A stretch of DNA of 14,092 nt. Origin: an uncultured Bacteroidales bacterium (lineage in GTDB: Bacteria > Bacteroidota > Bacteroidia > Bacteroidales > Muribaculaceae). The position numbers and the translations under genes are program-made. The notes under the pieces are model-generated. The model did no database searches and was not told the origin of the DNA. It worked only from the letters and a program-made list of their open reading frames with translations. The DNA is taken from positions 1 through 14,092 of the forward strand of contig URNY01000068.1 in NCBI GenBank assembly GCA_900549375.1, in the 5' to 3' direction. Each line of letters starts with the position of its first letter. Positions within the stretch are counted from its first letter, which is position 1. Shown one piece after another: positions 6,065-13,600 of this stretch.

Positions 6065-6299
6065 GCCATATATGCCCTGCGAATGACAATATAATGCCAA
6101 TCTCCTGCCATAAGCATATTTATAAAATCAAAACAGTTGGTGACATTGTTGTTTTTATTGTGCTGCGGGAACCCCGTGATTCGCGGGTATGCCAAACCCT
6201 GTAAACTATATAAGCATATCAGTCCTGATTGGACACATTCACCACATAGGAACGTGGGATTTTTATAAATACAAACCGCAGCGTCCGCTTTTACGATAA
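6065..6299 (+). other. Intergenic control region before the excisionase-like gene, with a 10-bp direct repeat
   Basis: No gene is seen. ATAAGCATAT occurs at 6110-6119 and again at 6210-6219, exactly 100 bp apart. Between them lie a T-rich stretch and a short GC hairpin (CCCG...CGGG, 6173-6187). No TAnnTTTG element is evident before the ATG at 6300. Such repeats could bind the excisionase-like protein or another regulator. Confidence 0.4.
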
Positions 6300-6644
6300 A
6301 TGGATAATACAAGTTTAGTGATTCTCCCTGTCGAAAAGGTCAGGGAGATGATAGAGATTGCCGTGTCCGGTTGCCTCGACAAGGTACTTGCCGCATTGCA
6401 ACCCAGACAAGAGTCGGAATCGGTTGACATAGAGGGAGCTTTGGAGTTTCTCAATTCCAACGGCTACCGTATAGCCAAAGGGCAACTTTACAAAGAGACA
6501 TCTGCGGGAAACATACCCTATCACAAATTCGGACACCGGCTGCATTTCAAAATATCGGAACTGCGGGAATGGGCGGAAACACGACTTGTGAACGGCAATT
6601 CCGTGGGGTACTACTGCAACGGCAAGTTTAACAAACGACGATGA
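6300..6644 (+). CDS. Excisionase-like winged helix-turn-helix protein, 114 aa
   Basis: A helical N-terminus (VEKVREMIEIAVSGCLDKVLAAL, residues 11-33) may be a dimerising or coiled-coil segment. It is followed by a MerR/excisionase-type HTH (VDIEGALEFLNSNGYRIAKGQLYKETSAG, about 42-70), the wing IPYHKFGHRLHF (72-83), and the closing ELREWAE helix. This HTH_17 pattern is common in small proteins next to tyrosine integrases, where they bend DNA and steer the integrase toward excision or act as regulators. The basic tail KFNKRR suits DNA binding. It stands alone behind the integrase terminator, about 300 bp from the integrase stop. An excisionase role is inferred from fold and place; a plain transcription factor is the alternative. 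Confidence 0.82.
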   Translation: MDNTSLVILPVEKVREMIEIAVSGCLDKVLAALQPRQESESVDIEGALEFLNSNGYRIAKGQLYKETSAGNIPYHKFGHRLHFKISELREWAETRLVNGNSVGYYCNGKFNKRR

Positions 6645-6914
6645 CAGCCGGATATTGCACGGTGGCAGAAAATTGGCAGGACAACGGCAGATACCTGTCA
6701 GGGAATATCACACATATACAGCGTTTTATCACTGAAAATCGTCATAAGAGATAATTAAATCCAGTACAGACAATGATAAATAATCAGAGACCCCCTCCCG
6801 GATGCAATGCCATCCTAAAAAGGCATAGATACTGTGCCACTCCGAAAAAACAATAAACATAATTTGGAGCATGAATCGTCAGAGAGGCTCCCTAACACCT
6901 AATCACTACTTCAA
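6645..6914 (+). other. Intergenic stretch between HTH genes
   Basis: No convincing gene is present in 270 bases. Two small stem-loops can be drawn: GGATG-caatgc-CATCC near 6800 and GGAGC...GCTCC around 6875-6892. The latter lies just before the next gene and could affect its expression. A 27-codon reading frame at 6773 has nothing to recommend it. Confidence 0.35.
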
Positions 6915-7337
6915 ATGACTGAAACAGTAACCGTTTCAAGCAGCGAATTAAGTGCTATGAGAGCCGAACTGAGGGATCTCCGGGGCACTGTCGCAACGCT
7001 GGCGACAATCATTCATAAAATGGTTCACTCGCCGGCAGCCATCAGACAGAACAAAGATGATGAACACCGTTCACTCACCGATGCGGAACGCGAATACAGA
7101 ATCGACCGTCAGGAGCTTCAGGCACTCCTCGGCGTAAGTGAGAGAACCGCATACCGCAGGATAAAGGAATACGGCTTCCGCGTGTTGCGCGAGAACGGCG
7201 ACACAAAGTTCATCCTCGGAGAAGTAATTGACATTATAAGTCATCACGGCCTCGGCTGGCACCGCTCCGGACTCGACAGGATACTGTCAAGACGTACCAT
7301 AAATCAAGGACACGACTGGTATGAACGGGAAATTTGA
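6915..7337 (+). CDS. Helix-turn-helix protein with coiled-coil N-terminus, 140 aa
   Basis: The N-terminal part (SSELSAMRAELRDLRGTVATLATIIHKMV, residues 8-37) has heptad-like spacing and probably dimerises. A MerR/excisionase-like HTH follows: DRQELQALLGVSERTAYRRIKEYGF (64-88), then a wing (RENGDTKFILGEVIDII, 92-108). The tail is basic (RILSRRTINQGHDW). The fold suggests a DNA-binding regulator or recombination accessory factor. Its last 17 bases overlap the next HTH gene in another frame, so the two are translationally linked and may act together. This pair of HTH genes before DUF3945 is a recurring layout in Bacteroidales elements, as I recall. The target is unknown. Confidence 0.82.
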   Translation: MTETVTVSSSELSAMRAELRDLRGTVATLATIIHKMVHSPAAIRQNKDDEHRSLTDAEREYRIDRQELQALLGVSERTAYRRIKEYGFRVLRENGDTKFILGEVIDIISHHGLGWHRSGLDRILSRRTINQGHDWYEREI

Positions 7338-7623
7338 GAAAACCGTCCTCGGTCTCCTTCAGACAGTTCTGGAAAGAATGGATTTTCTTGAACAGAAGAT
7401 AACAACCAAAGGGAATTGTCAGCAGGAGGAGCCGAGAAGATGGACACCGAAAGATGTGGAGCGCAGGTTCGGCCTCGGTCTTCGCCAGCAGTACAATCTG
7501 AGAGCCAAAGGAATCCTGCCGTACTTTCAGAAAACTCCCAACGGCCCGATCTCATATCTCCCGGCCGATGTCCTTGACTACTATTTCGGAGACGGCGGAA
7601 TCCCGCCGCAAAAACAACCATAA
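7321..7623 (+). CDS. Second helix-turn-helix protein, 100 aa
   Basis: An N-terminal helix (KFEKTVLGLLQTVLERMDFLEQKI, residues 4-27) precedes a MerR-type HTH (RWTPKDVERRFGLGLRQQYNLRAKGILP, 40-67), with a wing at FQKTPNGPISYLPADVLDYYFG (69-90). The layout mirrors the preceding gene, a coiled coil then an HTH with a wing, so the two may be old duplicates or heterodimer partners. The ATG at 7321 overlaps the upstream gene by 17 bp, and the next gene starts 13 bp after its stop, which makes a tight operon running into DUF3945. It is likely a DNA-binding regulator. A later start at Met20 would cut into the first helix and is less likely. Confidence 0.8.
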   Translation: MNGKFEKTVLGLLQTVLERMDFLEQKITTKGNCQQEEPRRWTPKDVERRFGLGLRQQYNLRAKGILPYFQKTPNGPISYLPADVLDYYFGDGGIPPQKQP

Positions 7624-7636
7624 GTGAAATTACAAT

Positions 7637-9010
7637 ATGGCACAAGACCAGACTAACGAAAAAGACCAGGTGCTTATCGCCCGCAACAACGAGACGGGAG
7701 AAACAGGTGCTGTGAAAGGTCTGAAACAGGACGGCACACCGGATATGGCGCCGTCGAAGTCCGCCAAACTGAGCGATCTCGTGGTATTCAACATCCATAA
7801 GAACCCGCTGGAGGCTTTTCTCTCCAACTTCGTGAGGCAGTGCAAGAACCCTTCGATGTTCAGTTTCTTCAAAGTAGATGCCGACAACGTGAACAGTGTC
7901 GGACAGGTCGTCGAAGACGCGCTTAAAGACCCGGAGGCGAACAAAGCCATGCTTTCAGAGGCAAAAGTGGAAGTAAAGGCTACGAATCGCAACAGCCACG
8001 CTATCGACGAATCAAAAATCGACTGGCAGGGTCTGAAAGACCGCTGGGGCATAGACCGTGAGACGCTTGAAAAAAGCGGAGACCTCAAGGAGATGCTCTA
8101 CAACCGCAAGTCCCGGCTGGTAACCATTACCCCGACATTCGCGGGCGAGAAGTATTCGCTGGAAGCGCGTCTGTCATTCCGCGAGGATGTCAACGGGAAT
8201 ATCAAGGTCGTACCCCATTTTATCCGCAAGGAGCCGAATCTCGATAAGGAGTTCAACGGAGTCAAGTTCACTGACGAGGACAAGCAGAACCTCCGTACCA
8301 CCGGCAACCTCGGAAGGCTCGCCGATGTCGTTTACAAGGAGACCGGAGAGGTCATCCCATCGTTCATCAGCATCGACCGTCAGACAAACGAGATACTCAG
8401 CGTACCCGCCAAGTCCGTATTCGTCAAGGACACCATCGGACAGACAAAGCTCGACATGGGTGAGATCAACACCCTCAAAAGCGGCAAGGCTATCCCCGAT
8501 AAGGAAATCACGGACAGGAACGGCAAAAAATATACCGTCACGCTTCAGGTAAGCGCAGACAGGCGCGATGTGGAGTTTGTGCCTTCATACGCTTATCAGA
8601 AACAGGCGCAGAGTGAAAGCAACGGTCAGAAAAAATCCACATGGCTCACACAGGACGGTAAAATCAAGCCCATCACAAAATGGTCCGGGGTGCCGATGAC
8701 CGAGAAGCAGCAGGCGGACTATGTCGCCGGCAAGACCGTGGTCCTCGACAACATGGTTGACAAGGACGGGAAACCCTGCACCGTCTATCTGACATTCAAC
8801 ATGAACAAGCAGCGTCCCACCACCTCCTTCAAGGATCCGCGTCAGGCGGAGTCGATAACTCCTGCCAACGAAAGCCGCACACAGATGGCTGTCAACAACG
8901 ACGGAAAGACTGACGAGGCGACTAAGAAAATCAAGGAGCCTCTCGACAGAGGACAGACCGGTCCGAAAAACGAGAACCAGCAAAAGAAATCAAAGGGGCG
9001 CAAGATGTGA
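7637..9010 (+). CDS. DUF4099/DUF3945 domain protein
   Basis: The 457-residue protein is recognisable as the DUF3945 protein found in Bacteroidales mobile elements. A polar N-terminal region of about 120 residues includes LSDLVVFNIHKNPLEAFLSNFV. DUF4099 follows (about 128-208, starting IDWQGLKDRWGIDRETLEKS). The DUF3945 part (about 210-315) contains GEVIPSFISIDRQTNEILSVPA, LKSGKAIPDKEITDRNGKKYT and LQVSADRRDVEF. A second, shorter copy occupies 344-394 (ITKWSGVPMTEKQQADYVAGKTV...MVDKDGKPCTVYLTFN). The last 60 residues are charged, low in complexity and rich in Lys, Gln and Asn. No catalytic motif is visible, and the biochemical role of the family is unknown to me. Its place just before a topoisomerase-like gene hints at a DNA-processing partner. 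It is cytoplasmic, with no signal peptide. Confidence 0.88.
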   Translation: MAQDQTNEKDQVLIARNNETGETGAVKGLKQDGTPDMAPSKSAKLSDLVVFNIHKNPLEAFLSNFVRQCKNPSMFSFFKVDADNVNSVGQVVEDALKDPEANKAMLSEAKVEVKATNRNSHAIDESKIDWQGLKDRWGIDRETLEKSGDLKEMLYNRKSRLVTITPTFAGEKYSLEARLSFREDVNGNIKVVPHFIRKEPNLDKEFNGVKFTDEDKQNLRTTGNLGRLADVVYKETGEVIPSFISIDRQTNEILSVPAKSVFVKDTIGQTKLDMGEINTLKSGKAIPDKEITDRNGKKYTVTLQVSADRRDVEFVPSYAYQKQAQSESNGQKKSTWLTQDGKIKPITKWSGVPMTEKQQADYVAGKTVVLDNMVDKDGKPCTVYLTFNMNKQRPTTSFKDPRQAESITPANESRTQMAVNNDGKTDEATKKIKEPLDRGQTGPKNENQQKKSKGRKM

Positions 9011-9071
9011 CCTCCCGCACAGCCCCGTCCACTTTATCCAACATCCAAAACAAAAAAACAACCGTAAAATA

Positions 9072-10034
9072 ATGAATAATATACTTATAATCACAGAAAG
9101 CCGCACCGTGGCAAAGACAATCGCGCAGGCGCTTGGCGCCAACGTACTCCACAAAGGATACTTCGGCAAAGGACAGATCGCCGTCACATGGACAGGCGGC
9201 GGCATCATCTCCTCGCGTCCCAAATGCAAATTCCAGTTCACCGTGTCCTCGGACATGACGGCTGACGAGACATTTGCCGCCAACTTCGACTTCTCTGTAC
9301 GAAAGGACAGCAAGGGTAAAGGCAATCGCCGCGCCAGCGAGAAGGACGAGGCCCAGATAGGCGTGATACAGCGCCTGTGGCGCAACGCCGCGACAATCGT
9401 CAACGCCATGAAGCCCTCCGCTCCCGGAGAAGTGATATTCACTTCATTGAGCAACTATATCGGCATCGACCGTCCCGTCGTGCGGATGTGGCTGACATCC
9501 ATAACCCGCAAGGAGATTGTGGCATCACTGGAGAACGGCGGCAACGCTCCCGAATATTATGCAGAGTTCCATGACAACGCGATTGCGGAACATACAATCG
9601 GGGCGCATCCGATAGAACCCGACTATGCCGGGCTGGAACCATCGCAGGGACTGTGGTGCATGGCGGACCTCAAAGCCGCCGCCCTGACACTATGGGGCTG
9701 GGCGCCGGCAAAAACAGCCGGGGTAGCGTATGCACTCTATAACAAGGGACTCATCAGTTATCCTTCCGACAACACATCCACGCTCCCCCTCTCGCTGACG
9801 GCAACCGTCGGGGACACATTCGCCAACCTGCGCCATCATCCCGTTCTGGGCAAGAAGGCGACTTCGGTGTCAGTGACAGGAGCCGAAAGCGTATGGTCCG
9901 ACGACGCTGACGCGCTCCACGCCGTAACGGTAACCGGACTCTATCCCGTTGACCTCTCACGGGAGGAAGAAATGCTCTATATCATCATCGCAGACCATGT
10001 CCTCGATGTTTTCAGCCCCGAAAAGAGCGAATGA
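9072..10034 (+). CDS. Shortened, probably catalytically degenerate topoisomerase IA-like protein
   Basis: The 320-residue protein follows the course of topoisomerase III. The TOPRIM start ILIITESRTVAKTIAQALGA keeps the first Glu, and KGYFGKGQIAVTWTGGGI replaces the usual GHL region. PGEVIFTSLSNYIGIDRPVVRMWLTSITRKEI (118-149) matches GREGELIF...KPVKRLWISSLTEEAI. KTAGVAYALYNKGLISYPSDNTSTLP spans the nucleophile region with Tyr230, and LHAVTVTGLYPVDLSREEEMLYIIIADHVLDVF keeps the HxAIxPT-like block (His283). The TOPRIM DxDxE motif has become Lys114-x-Ser116-x-Pro118, and the usual YPR arginine is absent (YPSD). It ends directly after the His block, about half the length of the topoisomerases usual in these elements, with no downstream remnant. 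Metal-dependent relaxation or decatenation seems unlikely; a structural or DNA-binding role is inferred. Confidence 0.82.
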   Translation: MNNILIITESRTVAKTIAQALGANVLHKGYFGKGQIAVTWTGGGIISSRPKCKFQFTVSSDMTADETFAANFDFSVRKDSKGKGNRRASEKDEAQIGVIQRLWRNAATIVNAMKPSAPGEVIFTSLSNYIGIDRPVVRMWLTSITRKEIVASLENGGNAPEYYAEFHDNAIAEHTIGAHPIEPDYAGLEPSQGLWCMADLKAAALTLWGWAPAKTAGVAYALYNKGLISYPSDNTSTLPLSLTATVGDTFANLRHHPVLGKKATSVSVTGAESVWSDDADALHAVTVTGLYPVDLSREEEMLYIIIADHVLDVFSPEKSE

Positions 10035-10143
10035 CAACTGAAAATCCCGGATTTATTTCGCATTCTGCGGATAAATGACTAATTTAGCCACTGAAACACA
10101 GTCATAAAACGGTTATTTTCGTTTTGGCTGTGGATAAAGTGGC

Positions 10144-10175
10144 AGTAGGCGGGAGGGAAACCCGCCTACTTTTTT
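10144..10175 (+). terminator. Strong Rho-independent terminator
   Basis: AGTAGGCGGG (10144-10153) pairs perfectly with CCCGCCTACT (10161-10170) across a 7-base loop, followed by a run of six T (10170-10175). It lies about 110 bp after the topoisomerase-like gene and should end the HTH-DUF3945-topoisomerase transcript. Confidence 0.9.
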
Positions 10176-10176
10176 A

Positions 10177-10230
10177 CCGGCGCATAAGCCGGCCATGCCC
10201 TCCATAATCAAGATACAGGAGGGCAACGCC
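10177..10230 (+). repeat. Two further stem-loops between terminator and DUF1896
   Basis: CCGGC-gcataa-GCCGG (10177-10192) is followed by TGCCCTCC (10196-10203) and its exact complement GGAGGGCA (10218-10225), separated by 14 bases. An outer GGC/GCC pairing extends this second stem. It ends 20 bp before the DUF1896 start and could form in the leader of that transcript. No promoter element is evident. Confidence 0.6.
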
Positions 10231-10250
10231 ATCGGAAAATCCACACTGAA

Positions 10251-10697
10251 ATGGAAACACCGAAAAAATACGGTGAGCCGGATTTCTATATCGGTTATCT
10301 CCGTGAACATCTTAAAGAACATCATTTCGATAAAGAGAACACACAGAAATTCATAGAGAACCGCGTCGATGACGCACTTGACACATACACCGTAGAGTTC
10401 GCATCAGGCAGACCGCCTTATATCTGCCATGAACTTGCGATGCGGACACTGCTTGAAAAGCTGTATGTCTCCCGCTTCGACATAATATATCAACTTATAG
10501 AAGAAGACTGCTGGCTGCGTCTTGCCCCGTCGGTATGGGAAGCGACGGCACTGCATTTCGCGGCAGACAAGACGATAAACGCTATACTTGACAAGTATGG
10601 CACGGACGGCGGTTTTCTTGAAAAGGAGGCTTACCCGGCGATGCGTCTGGAGCTTCTCGGCATCCTGAATGAGAAACTGGACGGCTATGAGTTATAA
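10251..10697 (+). CDS. DUF1896 domain protein, 148 aa
   Basis: The sequence is typical of DUF1896, a small family confined largely to Bacteroidetes mobile elements: YIGYLREHLKEHHFDKENTQKFIENRVDDALDTYTVEFASG, then PYICHELAMRTLLEKLYVSRFDIIYQLIEEDC (about 56-83), and a C-terminal ALHFAADKTINAILDKYG...FLEKEAYPAMRLELLGIL. It is predicted to be mostly helical, soluble and acidic, with no catalytic motif that I can see; the function is unknown. The stop at 10697 lies inside the start of the giant methylase gene (ATG at 10687, 11-bp overlap), so the two proteins are probably made together and may form a complex. The arrangement is the standard one for these elements, which supports an intact module. 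Confidence 0.9.
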   Translation: METPKKYGEPDFYIGYLREHLKEHHFDKENTQKFIENRVDDALDTYTVEFASGRPPYICHELAMRTLLEKLYVSRFDIIYQLIEEDCWLRLAPSVWEATALHFAADKTINAILDKYGTDGGFLEKEAYPAMRLELLGILNEKLDGYEL

Positions 10698-13600
10698 CCG
10701 GCTTCAGACAATGCGTGACAACATCGAGGCGATACGGCTTGCCCTGCGCCTCGGTGTTGCAGGACGCTCGGCCCAGACTCCCGAAGAACGGGAGGTGCTG
10801 AGAAAGTACGCCGGATTCGGCGGTCTGAAATGTATCCTCAACGATGCAAACGAGCTGTCAGACGCTGCCAAGTGGAGCAAATCGGACATCGAGCTGTTCA
10901 TGCCCACGGTTGAACTGCGCCGCCTTATCCACGACTATACAAAGGATGACAAGGAGTTCGCACGGTATATGGACTCGCTGAAAGCATCGGTGTTGACGGC
11001 GTTTTATACGCCGACACCCGTTGTGGACGCTCTTTCGGATGCTCTGAAATACTCCGGCGTTGAGGTAAAAAGTTTTCTGGAACCGTCCGCCGGACAGGGT
11101 GCCTTCATAGATTCTTTCCTGCGCAATGACCGTTACCCCGGTGCGGAAGTGCTGGCGTATGAGAAGGATTTGCTCACGGGCAAAATCCTGTCAGCCCTGC
11201 ATCCGTCGATACTGACCCGTATAGAGGGATTCGAGAAGATTGAGCGCGACTTCGACGGCTATTTCGATGTGGCGGCCTCAAATATTCCTTTCGGGGATTT
11301 TGCGGTTGCAGACCCTGCGTATGCGGTGAGCAAGGAGATTGCCTACCGTCAGGCGACAAAGACGATTCACAATTATTTCTTTCTGAAGGCTCTCGACCAA
11401 GTGCGCGAGGGAGGTCTTGTAGCGTTTATCGCGTCGCAGGGTGTTATGAACGCCGCCAGTCCTTTCGTAAGAATGGAACTTGTGAAGCGTGCCGACCTTG
11501 TGGCGGCGCTGCGTCTGCCAAACAACACCTTCTCCGACAATGCCGGAACCGATGCGGGGTCTGACCTGATTATACTCCAGAAGCATACGGGAAAGAAAGC
11601 GTTATCGGCAGATGAGGAATTCTTCATTCAGTCGGTAGTTGACCGGGGTACGAAGGTGCCGGGCAACAAGTTTTTTCAGGCATTTCCGCAGAATGTTATA
11701 TGCACGGATGCCAAAGTAGGCACAGACCAGTATGGCAAACCGGCAATCATCTATAAGCATGACGGGGGTGTTGACGGCATAGCCAATGATTTGCGGACTG
11801 CGCTCGATGACTCGTTGCATCTCCGTCTGAATCTCGAACTGTATAATTACAACGGAATAAAACCGCCTACGCCTGATCCTGTCAAGCCGACACCGTCATC
11901 TCCGACTCCAAAGCCGGAGGTAAAACCGGAGGCACCTGAGCAAAAGCCTGTCGCCGAAAAAATAGAGCAGAAAAACGAACCGTTGTTCAAACAGTATCAG
12001 GAAATGAAGAAGAAACATCCTGATGCAATCCTACTGTTCCGTGTCGGGGATTTCTATGAGATTTTCGGCGAAGACGCGGCACAGGCCTCGGAAATACTCG
12101 GCATTACTCTCACGCGCCGTCAGAATGGCGTTGACAGCCGGATTGAATTGGCAGGATTTCCCCATCATGCCCTCGATATGTATCTGCCCAAACTTGTGCG
12201 GGCAGGGAAACGTGTGGCAATATGTGAGCAGTTGAAAGACCCGAAGCTGACAAAGGCTGCCAGACAGAAAGCTGTTGAGACTGTTACACCGAATCAGGCG
12301 CCGAAGGCAGAGCCTAAGCCCGTAGAGTCTCCAAAATCAGAAGCTGCACATATCGAACCTACAAAGGAGGAGCCTAAGCACGAACCGGTCAAAGAAATAG
12401 AAACTGACGGCAGTCCGGATTATTCCGATAATCCAGACCCTCGCCTTTTCGCATACAATCTTTTTGGGGAGCTGGAGCCTATACAGAAAAAAAGCAACCG
12501 CCGCCAGTATAAAGAAAAACCTGAAGAAAAGACCGGGCCAGCACCCCGCAGTGAGTCCCAACCCGTAAAAGCACCGTCGTTCCGCAAACTCAGCGAGAAA
12601 GAACTGGAGTTATACGGTTCACTGAATTGGGATGACAATCCTCCTATCAACGGGTTTTACGAGGCCATGATGTCGATTGCCCACCGCCAGATGGAGGAAA
12701 TGCGACTGGAGCGTGAATCGCAGGAGGCGGCACAGGCTGCCGGCATTGCTCCCGGAGAAACATACATCGAAAAGACCGAAGGCGATTTCATACCCGGTGG
12801 TCGCGTCCGTCAGCCGAAAGTCACGGCAATCCCCATAGAACCTAAAGGCCCGGAGCGCGATATGTCGCCCCGTCCTTTCTCGGAGGATATTCAGTTCTTC
12901 CACAAGAACGGCTCTATGGTGGTGCAGGACGGTATGGTCGGAGTCCTTTCGGATGTCCGCAAGACCGGCGCGACATTCAACCCTCTTGAAATGAAACCCG
13001 AACAGGAGAAACGCGCCATGCTTTACATAACCATATCGGAAACATACCAACAGCTTTATAATTATGAGGCGGAGACCCATGAGCCAAGCGAACATCTGCG
13101 CGAACACCTCAACCAGTATTATGATGAGTTTGTCGAAAGATACGGCAATCTGAACGACAAACGTAATGTCCGGTTCATCATGGGCGATGCAAACGGACGC
13201 GACGCGCTGGGTCTGGAGCGGAGCGAGAACGGCACGATTGTCAAGGCTGATATATTTGACCATCCCGTTTCCTTCTCCGTTGACGAAGTAACATCCGTCG
13301 ATACTCCTATGGAGGCCCTTACCGCATCGCTCAACAAATACGGCGGTGTAAATCTCGAATATATGTCCTCGCTGGTGGATATGGATGAAGACGCTATGGT
13401 TGAAAATCTTAAAGGCCACATCTACTATAATCCCCTTGAGAGCAATTATGAGATAAAAGACCGCTTCATCGCCGGGAATGTCGTGGCAAAAGCGGAAGCG
13501 GTCAAGGCATGGATAGACCGTGAGGAAGAACGCATAAAGGGATTTCCGGGCTATGACGGCATCGAGCCGTTCATCGCCATGTCGCAAGATTCCCTCAAAG

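Noticed and set aside
6773..6856. 27-codon reading frame between HTH genes as a small protein or leader peptide
   Set aside because: No supporting start signal, composition or coupling to a neighbour.
10035..10250. Possible missing second half of the topoisomerase after a frameshift
   Set aside because: No frame here continues topoisomerase sequence, and the stretch holds a terminator and hairpins; the short form ends cleanly.
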